A DNA stretch of 45,383 bases from an uncultured Pseudovibrio sp. (GTDB taxonomy: Bacteria > Pseudomonadota > Alphaproteobacteria > Rhizobiales > Stappiaceae). Location: positions 1 through 45,383 of the forward strand of contig CANMBS010000041.1 in assembly GCA_947496145.1 (NCBI GenBank), written 5' to 3'. Under the pieces are notes generated by a model that was not told where the DNA came from, ran no database searches, and was given only the letters and a program-made list of their open reading frames with translations. Shown piece by piece: positions 1-8,978 of the stretch. How positions within the stretch are numbered: the stretch's first letter is position 1; each line of letters begins with the position of its first letter. The position numbers and the translations under genes were made by a program.

Positions 1-717
1 ACGGCTTCTAGCTACCTGGGGTTTTTACACATTGCTGCTGTTAGGATATGGTTTCGAAGTATGTAAACAGGGCCTAGCTACAAACTCTTGCTTTTGCTCA
101 ACACTTAGATTCTTTCCAAACCCAGCCTTTGACTTAAATCGAGCGACATCAACCCCAAGGGCTGTAGAAATTCCTTTCTCGTAAGTTTCTGTTAGAGTTT
201 TAATATTCTCATCAATTTCAATCCATAGTTCACTGCCCCATTGCTGCATATATTTTTCAGCAGCTTTCTTTTTACTGTCGGTTTGAAAAAAACCTAAGAT
301 TGAATCAAGCATCCCGCTTGCAGCAACTTGCCCGTTTGGAAAGTATTTTAGGCGAATGTACTCTGTGATAATTACATGCTTCCAAAGAGTTTGAAAAAAG
401 ATGTCTAAGTTTGCACCAATATCATCAAGAAATCTTATTATATCTGAATTACTTATATAAAACATAGACATATCTGATGGGACTATCTCAGAAGTCTTAG
501 AGTTACTAGCACTAATATGCTTCAAGATTGCAGTTTTACCTGCCCCGGTCCGCCCAGATAAAATCATTTTTGCGCTATTTGCATCAGCGACTTCAGCAAC
601 GGCTCGGTGTGAAACAAAGCAGTTCTGCAAAAACTCATCATCATTCTCTGCAGAAATGCTCCCAATACGCGCTTCATGAGTTATTATAGGATTAGTTCTT
701 CTACTTCTCTTTACCAT
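1..717 (-). pseudogene. Sll1717-family P-loop ATPase, interrupted and cut by the window edge
   Basis: Only the N-terminal part lies here; the gene would continue beyond position 1. The readable 230 residues contain a Walker A motif (GRTGAGKT, about residues 55-62) after an N-terminal stretch with QNCFVSH, and an SNSDIIRFLDDIGANLD segment after the P-loop. This resembles the P-loop ATPases called the Sll1717 family (from memory; no search run). The start is the ATG at 717. After VEQKQEFVA the frame enters a 58-bp foreign segment and stops at 25-27. Removing 66 bp restores the frame as VARSR up to the window edge, so the gene looks inactivated by a small insertion. The segment is AT-rich compared with the rest of the window, which suits acquired DNA. 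The cellular role is not known; proteins of this type often sit in mobile or defence islands, which is inference here. Confidence 0.6.
8..81. mobile_element. 58-bp insertion flanked by 8-bp direct repeats
   Basis: CTAGCTAC occurs at 8-15 and again at 74-81, enclosing a 58-bp segment (16-73). Repeat plus segment is 66 bp, exactly 22 codons of the minus-strand ATPase gene, and deleting it leaves an open frame. The two ends share a weak inverted match: one reads ...TGTAAACAGG on the plus strand, the other starts CTGGGGTTTTTACA. This looks like a miniature inverted-repeat element or the relic of an insertion sequence with an 8-bp target duplication. The parent family is not identified. Confidence 0.5.
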
Positions 718-951
718 TTAAGAACTCCGCCAAAGCAATCGTACAAAACCGCAAGATAATGATAATTTTGTTGATTCATATCCCCTTGAAACAGCAGCCT
801 CTGCCAAAAATCTTTAGCAATGCCCGCCCCTCCACCCACACCGTTGCAGAGATGCATGAGTGGGGGAGGTTTTGGGATTGGGCGTTGACAGGGTTGGGGG
901 TTGTGTTTCACATTCATATTTGAGGCCCAAAACCTCTAAAGTCAGCGGTAC

Positions 952-977
952 CCGCTCCCGTCGCTAGCGGATTTTTT
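952..977 (+). terminator. short hairpin followed by a T run
   Basis: CCGCT (952-956) pairs with AGCGG (966-970), followed by ATTTTTTG. It has the form of an intrinsic terminator on the plus strand, but no plus-strand gene lies upstream, so it could end a small RNA or form part of the structured leader of the next ORF. The rest of 718-1166 holds no gene that can be supported. Confidence 0.35.
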
Positions 978-1166
978 GTGCCTATCTTATAGTTAGTGCG
1001 CAAACCCTTTGCTATGAGCGGGAGGGCGGTGAATACAATACCTTCTTCGGGAGGGAATAAACTCGCCTGTCTGACTCAGGTTTTTGGCCTCCCGCTCGCC
1101 AACGGGTTTCCAAAACACTCTTTGGTGCTGCGGATCTTCAACACCCTAGTCAGCAAGGGGATTGGA

Positions 1167-1439
1167 ATGGACGATTCCGCAAGTGCGCATAGCGCCACAA
1201 ATACTAGTGACAATGAAATAGACCAGATTCTCGTTGCTATCTCTGATCTTAAAAGTCTTGCTTATTTTCAGCATCTTGTGCTGAGTGAGCGGATGCAGCA
1301 GAGCGAGGAGCGAGATGCCTTATTCACTTTGCATTACGCCCTGTGTGACCAACTGGAAGCGCTAAAAAAGACCTGTGGGGTTTTACAGCGGGTCGTCGAC
1401 CCACAACCAATTACCAACAACATCAGGCTTCTTGATTAA
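1167..1439 (+). CDS. small hypothetical protein (90 aa)
   Basis: Function not recognised. The frame is open from 996, but ATG 1167 is preferred because AAGGGGA lies a few bases upstream and the sequence before it reads like untranslated leader. The product is acidic in its N-terminal half (MDDSASAH...) and appears mainly alpha-helical, with Glu/Gln-rich helices in the middle (SERMQQSEERDALF) and two cysteines. There is no signal peptide or membrane segment. It is followed by about 210 bp and then a strong intrinsic terminator at 1652-1694, so it could be a monocistronic transcript. It lies between the broken ATPase gene and the TonB receptor and probably belongs to the same accessory patch. 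Confidence 0.4.
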   Translation: MDDSASAHSATNTSDNEIDQILVAISDLKSLAYFQHLVLSERMQQSEERDALFTLHYALCDQLEALKKTCGVLQRVVDPQPITNNIRLLD

Positions 1440-1651
1440 CGGGTTGGGCACGGGGCACTAAGCTCCCTGCCCTGTTTGGCTGCGTTTGCACGCCTTACCC
1501 GAAGTTATCTTCCGTTGAGGTGTGCGGTTTCACTGTGCCGGTGTTTACGTGGCGCGGATTTTGCGCTGCGGGCGGAGCCTCACAACCTTTGATCAGCCGT
1601 CCCGTACATGTGGTCTGCCAGTGACTGGCGACTGTATGCGCGTGCACCTTG

Positions 1652-1694
1652 CTGGCCTGCGGTGAGTAACGCACTCCGCAGGCCAGTGTTTTTG
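1652..1694 (+). terminator. strong intrinsic terminator
   Basis: A perfect 11-bp inverted repeat, CTGGCCTGCGG (1652-1662) and CCGCAGGCCAG (1676-1686), is followed by TGTTTTTG. Orientation fits the end of a plus-strand transcript carrying the 90-aa ORF. The remaining sequence of 1440-1745 is GC-rich and shows no ORF I can support. Confidence 0.75.
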
Positions 1695-1745
1695 AGTGAG
1701 ATGCAGGGTGAAGACGGGTACACTCACCGCTGCCCTCTTCAACCC

Positions 1746-3983
1746 CTAGAATTTGTAGGCGATTGAGGTTTTGAAATTTACGCCTTTTGCGTGGGCTGCT
1801 GCATCAGCAAAGTATGGCCGATAGCGTTTGTTGAAGATATTTTCAAGAGAGGCACGTGCTTCGATACCTGCAAAGCGGCCTTCTTCAGGTGCCCAGGTCA
1901 TGAAAAGATCGTGAACCGCGTACCCGCTTGAGGGGCTGAACAGGTTGATATCCGATGAGGTGCGTTTTTGCTTAGCCAAAAAGCGGCCACGCCAGCCGAT
2001 TGTAAGGTCATGCTCAGGCATCTTATAGCCGAGGTTCAGCACCAGTTTCGTTGGTGCGATTTCGGCAACATACGAATCCTCAAGAGACGTGGGGTCTTTG
2101 AGCAATCCGTTGTGCTTGCCTTCCATGAAGGAAAAGACGGCACCGCCGAACCAGTTTTCGCTGTCATAATAGATTTCTGCGTCGACCCCTTGCGTGTGGT
2201 ATCCGCTGTTGTTCACGTATACCGGTCTTGGCGAAGGCCAGTTCTTATTGTTTGGATAGAGCAGGCGATAGATATTGTCGTAGACCTGATTGTGGTAGTA
2301 CGACACGCGGGCGGCAACCGTATCCCCTTCGCGCAGCACGTCACTGAACCTGCCTGCAACGCCAATCCGCTTTGCAAAGATACGTTCGTTTGTCAGCTGG
2401 TTGGATGTGGATTTGTAAACTTCCGTATCATAATACTCATCAATCAGCGGTGCTCGCAGTTTGTAGGCCAAATCTGCAAACAAACGAATACCGGGTGTAA
2501 CCGCATAAACGGCACTTAAGCTTGGCGACAGGCCTGAGCGGTCTTCAATGCCGTAATCATGTCGATCTGCCTTATTGTATCGTGGGGCCAGATTAGGTTC
2601 ACCTTTGGTGCGGATGAAATCGTAGCGCAGGCCGGGTGTGACTTCGAGCTTGCCGAAGTCCAGCGTGTACTCTCCCCATGCGGAGTAAATCGTCTGCGTT
2701 CCGCCCGGAACCTTATAGGGCTGCAGCAAACCGTAGTTGCGGCTTGCGTCATTCCGGTAATATCGGGAGTAAGTCAGGCTGTCGCGTATGTTGTGGCTGA
2801 GCTGAAGGCCATACTTAAACTTTGCTTCCAGCTCTCCCATGTCAAACACAGATGTGTTTTCAATTTCAAGCTTGTAGGTGGTGTAATCCAGCGTGGTCCA
2901 GTTGCCTGTTGAGGATGGGGCAAACTGATAGTCAGGGCGGAGGTGGCTGTTACGGTGTACAGTTGGTTCTTCGCGCGTGTCGTGCTGCGCTGTTTTTGCG
3001 TAGTTTGCTTTAATAGTAAGATCAATCAGGTCACTATCAGGCTTGTACTCATACCGACCACTGAACGTGGTATCTCTGATTTCCCGGTTTGCAGCCTGAG
3101 TTCTGATGAAGTTGTCTTTGTCACCGCCATAATGTTTATCAACTTCTTCCTGGTCAATTGTGCGGACACCTGCGCGTGCAGACCAGGGCTGATAATTATT
3201 GCTGTAACCCAGATTGCCGCTTACTTCGAAGAAGTGGTTTTCACGCTCCAAACTGCCTTTGAAGTATCCGGTCACCATGTCCCCGGCGGAGAGGTTCAGA
3301 GTCTCCTCGTTCGCCGCAACGAGGAAATCCTGATTGTTTCGATAGGTTCCTCCAATAATCAGCTCGGCTCCGTGGGCTTCTGAGCGACCATAGGTGGCGG
3401 CGGAAGTTGTAAGCTCGTGCCCGTTGGAAGCATAGCCTTGTTTCAGGAAAGCTCCATAAGTCTCTCCATCCCGCAGCATATCTGAGGCTGATTTCGTCAC
3501 CATTTCCAATGAGCCACCAAACGCACCGTATTTGCTCGCGGCGAAGGACCCTTTGGTAACGTCGATCTTCTTGAGCATATCGGGATCGATGAAAACTGAT
3601 CCTTGCTGGTATCGCTCAAACTTTTTGGAGGCACCATCCAGCGTGATGTCGATGTCTTCAGAATCTCCGAAGCCATTTATGTTAATGGACTGTCCGGCAA
3701 CGCGGCTGTTTCCAACCAGCTCAATTCCGGGCATTCCTGAAAGCAGTCCCGGAACCGTTGCGGATAAGGTGCGGTCAATAAAATCGCTTGTGACTTCGGA
3801 CTGTGCAATGGTGTCTTTATCGTTTTGCGTTGCGATAACCACAATCGGGTCGAGTGCCGTTCCCTCTTCTGTTTGTTTTTGAGGGGCGGACTGAGCAAAA
3901 GAAGGGGCAGCTGATAAGGACAACGCATATGCAAAAAGCACAAGTGTGCTGCCAGCCTGCCCTGTAACCAGGGAGAACTTCAT
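1746..3983 (-). CDS. TonB-dependent outer-membrane receptor, heme/hemoglobin type
   Basis: Outer-membrane beta-barrel receptor of 745 residues that takes up an iron source, most likely heme, using TonB energy. The start at 3983 (MKFSLVTGQAG) gives a good signal peptide ending near SAAPSFAQS; the longer frame to 4055 adds an implausible leader and would overlap the operator. After the signal come a TonB-box-like region (LDPIVVIAT), a plug domain with VPGLLSGMPGIELVGNSR, ININGFGDSEDIDITLDG and GSFAASKYGAFGGSLEMVT, then the barrel. The C-terminus ends in Phe (KTSIAYKF), as usual for barrel proteins. The plug motif resembles the HmuR/TonB-hemoglobin receptor group, but the ligand is not proven. 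No TonB, periplasmic binding protein or ABC genes lie nearby. A TGA-N9-TCA motif upstream suggests iron control. Confidence 0.85.
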   Translation of the reverse strand: MKFSLVTGQAGSTLVLFAYALSLSAAPSFAQSAPQKQTEEGTALDPIVVIATQNDKDTIAQSEVTSDFIDRTLSATVPGLLSGMPGIELVGNSRVAGQSININGFGDSEDIDITLDGASKKFERYQQGSVFIDPDMLKKIDVTKGSFAASKYGAFGGSLEMVTKSASDMLRDGETYGAFLKQGYASNGHELTTSAATYGRSEAHGAELIIGGTYRNNQDFLVAANEETLNLSAGDMVTGYFKGSLERENHFFEVSGNLGYSNNYQPWSARAGVRTIDQEEVDKHYGGDKDNFIRTQAANREIRDTTFSGRYEYKPDSDLIDLTIKANYAKTAQHDTREEPTVHRNSHLRPDYQFAPSSTGNWTTLDYTTYKLEIENTSVFDMGELEAKFKYGLQLSHNIRDSLTYSRYYRNDASRNYGLLQPYKVPGGTQTIYSAWGEYTLDFGKLEVTPGLRYDFIRTKGEPNLAPRYNKADRHDYGIEDRSGLSPSLSAVYAVTPGIRLFADLAYKLRAPLIDEYYDTEVYKSTSNQLTNERIFAKRIGVAGRFSDVLREGDTVAARVSYYHNQVYDNIYRLLYPNNKNWPSPRPVYVNNSGYHTQGVDAEIYYDSENWFGGAVFSFMEGKHNGLLKDPTSLEDSYVAEIAPTKLVLNLGYKMPEHDLTIGWRGRFLAKQKRTSSDINLFSPSSGYAVHDLFMTWAPEEGRFAGIEARASLENIFNKRYRPYFADAAAHAKGVNFKTSIAYKF

Positions 3984-4039
3984 GATTTTTCTTCTGTTAT
4001 GAATAGGTTGGCTTTGGGCTGCGAGGCTTATATTAAATA

Positions 4040-4054
4040 TGAATACAATACTCA
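4040..4054 (-). promoter_or_regulatory. candidate RirA iron-responsive operator
   Basis: TGA-ATACAATAC-TCA matches the TGA-N9-TCA iron-responsive operator described for RirA in rhizobia. It lies 57 bp upstream of the preferred start of the TonB receptor gene, in an AT-rich stretch where a promoter is expected. The motif is short, so a chance match cannot be excluded. Confidence 0.45.
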
Positions 4055-4279
4055 AGTTTTATTTTATCAATAAAATCCTGCAGACTAGTTTTCCCACTTA
4101 ACAGAAGTTACTAAGAGCAGAACCTCACAATAAAGCCCTGTCTTGTGAACAAGCAGGTTTTCATTACAGCGCTTTCAGATTGGCAGCGACTTTCAGAAAA
4201 CTGAGCTGGATGGCATATCTGTCAGCAAGGCATACCGATCACTATAATTGCATCCCCGCAAGGGCGAAGGAGGCAAATT

Positions 4280-4429
4280 GTGCCAAGCTTAATGAAGTTC
4301 ACCGAGGTGAAAAAGATCTTCAGCAATAAACGAAAGATAAAAGCGGGTATCTCCAACATCTTCACTGATACATTACTAAATTATAGCAGTGGAAATGCCA
4401 TGAAAGAGACACCCCGCGTTGCCGACTAA
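4280..4429 (+). CDS. possible small ORF with a strong ribosome binding site (49 aa)
   Basis: A GTG at 4280 follows AAGGAGG (4267-4273) at 6-nt spacing, an almost ideal Shine-Dalgarno. The frame encodes 49 residues, Lys-rich near the start (KFTEVKKIFSNKRKIKAGIS), with no membrane segment, and stops at 4427-4429. Beyond the stop, another frame reads on through NYPVEIASGNGDQFLVAEK, so this may be the start of a decayed longer gene. I do not recognise the product. This is the only coding signal seen in the 544-bp gap between the receptor and the tRNA. Confidence 0.3.
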   Translation: MPSLMKFTEVKKIFSNKRKIKAGISNIFTDTLLNYSSGNAMKETPRVAD

Positions 4430-4599
4430 GAATACAAAATGACTTCGGAAGGGGTCAGCAGAACTATCCAGTCGAAATTGCATCAGGTAACGGAGATCAG
4501 TTTCTGGTGGCAGAGAAAACAACTTGTGCATGTTAACGACACAGCTAAGTGAGCAGTACCGATATCAGTGTAAGTTTACTCTAATTGCGTGGGAAGTAA

Positions 4600-4689
4600 T
4601 GGCGGAGAGACAGGGATTCGAACCCTGGAGACGGTTACCCGCCTACACGCGTTCCAGGCGTGCGCCTTCGACCACTCGGCCACCTCTCC
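4600..4689 (-). tRNA. tRNA-Ser (anticodon GGA)
   Basis: Read on the minus strand this folds as a class II tRNA. The acceptor stem GGAGAGG pairs with the 3' end, the anticodon stem CACGC/GCGTG encloses the loop CTGGAAC with anticodon GGA, there is a long variable arm, and the T loop contains GGTTCGAATCC. The CCA end is encoded (TGG at 4600-4602 on the plus strand). It reads UCC and UCU serine codons. Confidence 0.95.
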
Positions 4690-4934
4690 GCATCGCACTC
4701 ACCGGGTGCCCCGGTGGCGTGAGAGGGGGTATATGCAAAAGTGATGGGGGGCGCAAGAGGTCTTTTTGATTTTTTGTCATGTTTCCCCACTCTGTGGAAC
4801 GGGAATGAAAACACCAGACTTTTTGCAGGGATGCGCATAAAGCCCTTCACAATCAATTACGTAATTTTGACTGGGTTTTGACGCTGCTACCATGTTTGTT
4901 CTGCTAGGTTGCGCCTTAGATTACATGAGGTACT

Positions 4935-5312
4935 GTGCGTAGTTATATGTACCTGCCCGGACATAAGCACGGCACTAGAAAAGGAAACAAACACGTGGTT
5001 GGATTTTTGCTGCGTTTTTTGGGTGTGTGGTTTGTCGCGATTGCGCTGGTCTCGTTTGTTATGGATGCGACCAAGAGCATTGCCACATCCAGCTGGTCAT
5101 TCACACCATTGGGTCTGATCTGGTTTGATCTGTCTCCCGGCACGCTCAATGCCTCACAGGCTGCTATTCAACGCTATATCAGCCCGTTTCTCTGGGACCC
5201 TCTTATACAAGGCCTTCTGCTAACCCCGCCCTGGGTTTTATTCGGACCGATCGGGTTGATTATGTTATGGTATGCAGATAAACGGCGTCGCATCAGCACA
5301 ACCCTGCTGTGA
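4935..5312 (+). CDS. small hypothetical membrane protein (125 aa)
   Basis: Starts at GTG 4935 (an ATG follows at 4947). After a short basic N-terminus there are two hydrophobic segments, roughly residues 22-44 (VVGFLLRFLGVWFVAIALVS) and 90-112 (LLLTPPWVLFGPIGLIMLWYA), then a basic tail KRRR. This suggests an inner-membrane protein with both ends in the cytoplasm. It resembles short conserved membrane proteins of unknown function in Rhizobiales, from memory. It lies 26 bp upstream of msrA on the same strand, so the two are probably co-transcribed. No function is proposed. Confidence 0.65.
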   Translation: MRSYMYLPGHKHGTRKGNKHVVGFLLRFLGVWFVAIALVSFVMDATKSIATSSWSFTPLGLIWFDLSPGTLNASQAAIQRYISPFLWDPLIQGLLLTPPWVLFGPIGLIMLWYADKRRRISTTLL

Positions 5313-5338
5313 TGCAAAGTCTTTACAGGTAGGTCAAC

Positions 5339-6013
5339 ATGTCGTTTCTCAAGATGCTCTCAAACAAGTTTAAAATGCCAGATGCAGATAACGCTCTTCC
5401 TGGACGTGACACCCCGATCATGACGCCAGGCAACCACTTCGTAAACGGTCAGCCAATTGACGGGCCTTACCCGACTGGAATGAAAGAGCTCTATGTGGGC
5501 ATGGGGTGTTTCTGGGGTGCTGAACGTGCATTCTGGAGTATACCCGGTGTGTATGTAACAGCCGTTGGGTACGCGGGTGGCACGACAAAGAATCCGACCT
5601 ACAATGAAACCTGCACAGGTCAGACCGGGCACACCGAAATCGTCAAAGTGGTCTACAATCCTGAAGACGTGACACTCGAACAACTCCTGAAAGTGTTTTG
5701 GGAGAGGCATGATCCGACCCAGGGAATGCGACAAGGGAATGATGTAGGCACACAGTATAGATCTGCGCTTTATTTAACGAGCCAAGAAGATCTTGAGGTG
5801 GCTAATAAAACTGCTGAAACCTATCAGAAAGCACTTCAGGATATCGGCAATTCAGCGACTATAACGACTGAAATTCAAAGGCTTAACACCTTCTATTATG
5901 CTGAAGAATATCATCAGCAATACCTGGCCAAGAACCCTGATGGGTATTGCGGCCTTGGCGGAACAGGGGCAACATGCCCGTTGCCAGTAACAATGAAAGC
6001 AACACAGGGATAA
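5339..6013 (+). CDS. msrA: peptide-methionine (S)-S-oxide reductase MsrA
   Basis: Reduces the S epimer of methionine sulfoxide in proteins using thioredoxin. The 224-residue product carries the family signature GCFWGAE with catalytic Cys57, then [11 protein letters not shown], the [12 protein letters not shown] segment and YRSALY. The C-terminal [11 protein letters not shown] supplies likely resolving cysteines. The first 45 residues, ahead of the fold, are typical of the longer MsrA forms. The start ATG 5339 follows AGGTAGG. Cytoplasmic; no signal peptide. It follows the small membrane protein gene by 26 bp and is followed by a hairpin at 6072-6102. Confidence 0.97.
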   Translation: MSFLKMLSNKFKMPDADNALPGRDTPIMTPGNHFVNGQPIDGPYPTGMKELYVGMGCFWGAERAFWSIPGVYVTAVGYAGGTTKNPTYNETCTGQTGHTEIVKVVYNPEDVTLEQLLKVFWERHDPTQGMRQGNDVGTQYRSALYLTSQEDLEVANKTAETYQKALQDIGNSATITTEIQRLNTFYYAEEYHQQYLAKNPDGYCGLGGTGATCPLPVTMKATQG

Positions 6014-6071
6014 ATTTTGTTCCCCCTTAGCAATAGGTGATGAAAAATAAGTAATCGACACTCGTAGAATG

Positions 6072-6102
6072 AGGAAATGGCGGCTCAATTCCGCTATTTC
6101 CT
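6072..6102. terminator. hairpin downstream of msrA
   Basis: AGGAAATGGCGG (6072-6083) pairs with CCGCTATTTCCT (6091-6102), 12 bp including one G-U pair, with a 7-nt loop. No T run follows on the plus strand, so termination is likely but not certain. Confidence 0.45.
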
Positions 6103-6245
6103 TATAAGATGCATTTTACATGAATCTATAATACTTATTATTTTCAATTTTATTAAACTTGCATTTGTCAAACCTGAGCTTTAGGATTATTACTAATGAC
6201 GCTAAGTCAGAATCGACCGATCACTATTTTGAGATATAATTTGCG

Positions 6246-6722
6246 ATGAGAACAAATCATATTGCCGACCAACTTTCAGCTGTAAGTACAGCACTGGAAG
6301 ATGCAAGTGTAGATGCATACGGCGACCTGTCGACCAGTGCCGTTGCTGCCCTTTTAATTATGCGACGCTCTCCAGCAATTTCCATTGGGACAGTTGCTAA
6401 AGAAGTTCGCCTGAGTCATTCAGCGACTGTTCGCCTTATTGACCGACTGGAAAAAGACTGGTTGGTCCGACGTTTACGTCGCAGAGGCCGTGAAGTCATG
6501 GTTGAACTGACTGTACGTGGTAAGCGTAAGGCAGTGGAAGTGGCTGAAGCCCGCCGGAAAGCAGCCCATACTCTGCTTAGCGAAATTGATGAAAGCAAAC
6601 TGGATGATCTTTCGTCCTTGCTGACCTTCATCTTAAATGACGTGGACAGTTCTGCCTGCACACGCTTTTGCTATGATGATCCAATGGAAGACGAAACGGT
6701 TGAGGCAACCGAACCAGCCTAG
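6246..6722 (+). CDS. MarR-family transcriptional regulator
   Basis: A 158-residue winged-helix DNA-binding protein. The central region ISIGTVAKEVRLSHSATVRLIDRLEKDWLVRRLRRRGREVMVELTVRGK (roughly residues 45-95) is the MarR helix-turn-helix plus wing. The C-terminal helix (LDDLSSLLTFILND) would form the dimer, followed by a short tail with a cysteine pair, SACTRFC. The N-terminal helix is weakly conserved. The ligand and targets are not evident: msrA lies 230 bp upstream with a hairpin between, and the next gene is 535 bp downstream. A redox-responsive role through the cysteines is possible given msrA, but that is inference. Confidence 0.85.
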   Translation: MRTNHIADQLSAVSTALEDASVDAYGDLSTSAVAALLIMRRSPAISIGTVAKEVRLSHSATVRLIDRLEKDWLVRRLRRRGREVMVELTVRGKRKAVEVAEARRKAAHTLLSEIDESKLDDLSSLLTFILNDVDSSACTRFCYDDPMEDETVEATEPA

Positions 6723-7257
6723 TTTGTTTATACCTGCGGCTTAGCTCAATTTATCTCCAATTTATTTCCGTCATGAAACGCCGGGGCAGTTGCTTCGGTG
6801 TTTTCATTTTAATACCTGCTTTTGCTTTTCGTGAAAACTTATTTGCAATGAATGCGCTGAGCTGCGTTTTGCAGTGCTCACCCCCATCTGTTGCAGCTGA
6901 AACTGGCTTCATGTCAGGCAGACTGACCGCTTGAGCTGCATTTTTGTCAATCAAGCCATGGCGCACATTAAGCTTCTCTTAAGTATAAATCACATACAAA
7001 TTACAACCAGAGTTTGAATGGAATCAATTACGCACTGCAATCTTCTTACGGAAATTTCGAGTGCATTTCAGGGACGCTCATTTTTAATTGTGCGTACCAT
7101 ACATTTCATTCAGCCGGGTTTTAAAAAAACAGCGCTTTGGGCTGTTGTAATGTGACGTGCGGTTACTTTGTTCTTCCCTATGAAGATCAGGTGCGCATTG
7201 GAAATTAGCTTGTTGATTTAGGTGCTTCGTGCGCTAAAGGAATAGGGAAAACCTGAA
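6723..7257. other. 535-bp gap without a supported gene
   Basis: A 71-codon minus-strand frame (6751-6966, GTG start, no good ribosome binding site) is open but has no recognisable feature. The right half is AT-rich and presumably carries the promoter of the chemotaxis transducer. No tRNA, repeat or clear operator was seen. Confidence 0.5.
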
Positions 7258-8736
7258 ATGAGTGCTGTCGCCGGATTTGAAGAAGACCTGAACCAATCTG
7301 ACATGGGGTCATCAAGTTGGCCGATAATTTTGGGTTGGGTGCTTGCGCTGCTGGGCTTTGGGATGAGCTCTGGTGGCGATACTGGCACAATGAGCATTCT
7401 TTCCGGTTTCGCTTTTCTGCTTGCTGCCATTCCGACCGGCCTCTGGTTGAAAGATAAGGGTTCGGGCACTGCTGAGCTGGCATCTGGTGTGTGCCTTGCA
7501 GTACTGGTTGCAGTTGCAAGTTGTGCGGCTGTTCTTGGTGGTTATGCAGAAGGCTGGCAGGTTGATTTCAACATTTTGTTCTTCGCACCGCTTATGGTGC
7601 TGGGTGCTTCCCGTAATTCCGGTGCGCTTGGCAGCTATTTTGGTCTGGCGGGGCTTTACCTGCTCGCAAGCCAGTTTATTTTACCAGATTTTCTTCAGAG
7701 CAATCAAAGCACCCTTGCTGGCAACGTGATTATTCTGATTTTGCTCGCAGGTGTGAGCGTGGCCTTTTTCGGCAGTGGGGGCGATCAGGAGACAGCCAGT
7801 TCCGAAGCAACAGAAAACACCATGTCTGCGCATAGTGCTTCTGCAAGTGATGAGAGCGTTGAAAAAGATCAGAAAATCGCGGAACAGGAAGAACGTATTG
7901 CATTCTTTGAGAAGCATATTTCTGAACTGCGTGATGTGGTGGACGGGCAGCTCAAGAGCCTCTCGCAGAACACGCATAGCATTGTCTCTGCAACGAAAGC
8001 GCTTGAAGGGGCAACTAACAATTGCACCAGCCATACAACAGAAGTCACAGCGAGTTCTGATACAGCTTCCAATAATGTGCAGACAGTTTCTGCTGCCTCT
8101 GAAGAGCTGTCCTCTTCTGTTGCAGAAATTGCAGGACAGATTGCCCAGGCCAACGAGATGGTTCAAGCGGCAACGCGCGGTGCACAAGAAACAAACGATA
8201 CCATCGGTAGTCTGGCTGAAGCCGCAAGCCGGATTGGAGAAGTGGTTACACTCATTCAGGCAATCGCTGAGCAAACCAACTTGCTCGCATTGAACGCAAC
8301 GATTGAGGCGGCCCGTGCGGGTGAAGCAGGGAAAGGCTTTGCGGTTGTTGCTGCTGAGGTGAAAGAACTTGCAAACCAGACCTCTAAAGCAACGGAAGAG
8401 ATTGCCTCTCAGGTTTCTGCAATTCAGGGCAGAACCCGCGAAGCAGTTGATGCGATTGGCTCTATCTCACACACGATGGATGAGGTAAACGCTCATACGG
8501 GTGCGATTGCAGAGGCGGTTACGCAGCAGGGCGAAGCGACTAATGAAATCTCTGCGAGCATTGCTGCGGCGGCGGAAGGCACATTGACCGTTTCACAAAG
8601 CATTGGCAGCCTAAGTGCCGCAATCAGTGAAGCTTCCACTTCCGTTAATGGTATGGGCGAAAGAGCAAATCGTGTTGATGGTGACCTCAATGAGGTTCAC
8701 AACACACTGGAGCGGTTCTTCCACGACGTTGCTTAA
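7258..8736 (+). CDS. methyl-accepting chemotaxis protein with a multi-helix membrane anchor
   Basis: Chemoreceptor of 492 residues that signals through CheA/CheW to the flagellar motor. Residues about 20-165 form several hydrophobic segments with short loops and no sizeable periplasmic domain. A Glu/Lys-rich coiled coil (about 200-235) follows, then the cytoplasmic signalling domain. The hairpin tip [30 protein letters not shown] is canonical, with long helices of Ala/Ser/Glu heptads on either side. There is no HAMP domain and no PAS domain. The stimulus may therefore be sensed in the membrane or cytoplasm. ATG 7258 is chosen for a nearby AGGGAAA. The gene stands alone and ends in a clear terminator. 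Confidence 0.93.
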   Translation: MSAVAGFEEDLNQSDMGSSSWPIILGWVLALLGFGMSSGGDTGTMSILSGFAFLLAAIPTGLWLKDKGSGTAELASGVCLAVLVAVASCAAVLGGYAEGWQVDFNILFFAPLMVLGASRNSGALGSYFGLAGLYLLASQFILPDFLQSNQSTLAGNVIILILLAGVSVAFFGSGGDQETASSEATENTMSAHSASASDESVEKDQKIAEQEERIAFFEKHISELRDVVDGQLKSLSQNTHSIVSATKALEGATNNCTSHTTEVTASSDTASNNVQTVSAASEELSSSVAEIAGQIAQANEMVQAATRGAQETNDTIGSLAEAASRIGEVVTLIQAIAEQTNLLALNATIEAARAGEAGKGFAVVAAEVKELANQTSKATEEIASQVSAIQGRTREAVDAIGSISHTMDEVNAHTGAIAEAVTQQGEATNEISASIAAAAEGTLTVSQSIGSLSAAISEASTSVNGMGERANRVDGDLNEVHNTLERFFHDVA

Positions 8737-8760
8737 CTGACGTAATTAATCCCCACGGAG

Positions 8761-8788
8761 CGGGCTGCATTATGCGGCCCGTTTTTTT
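8761..8788 (+). terminator. intrinsic terminator of the chemoreceptor gene
   Basis: CGGGCTGCAT (8761-8770) pairs with ATGCGGCCCG (8772-8781; one G-U), followed directly by a run of seven T. Confidence 0.85.
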
Positions 8789-8978
8789 ACTGGTGTTTTT
8801 TGTGCGTGAGTTCTTTTTTCAGTGTGCGATTGTTTTGTTAGTTTTCGTGCAATATCGACAAAATTCTACGCAAAATTCCCCCGTAAACAGACTTAGAGAT
8901 AATTTTATGATTGCCTTGGATCGATGGGCTGGTATTGAGCATTCTTAATAGGGGTAACCTGAATAAGAATGGGAAAGC

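Noticed and set aside
711-917. A 68-codon minus-strand frame directly ahead of the ATPase gene
   Set aside because: Pro/Gly-rich first half with no ribosome binding site or motif; more likely non-coding leader.
6751-6966. A 71-codon minus-strand frame between marR and the chemoreceptor gene
   Set aside because: GTG start without a clear ribosome binding site, no recognisable feature; kept only as a remark in the gap entry.
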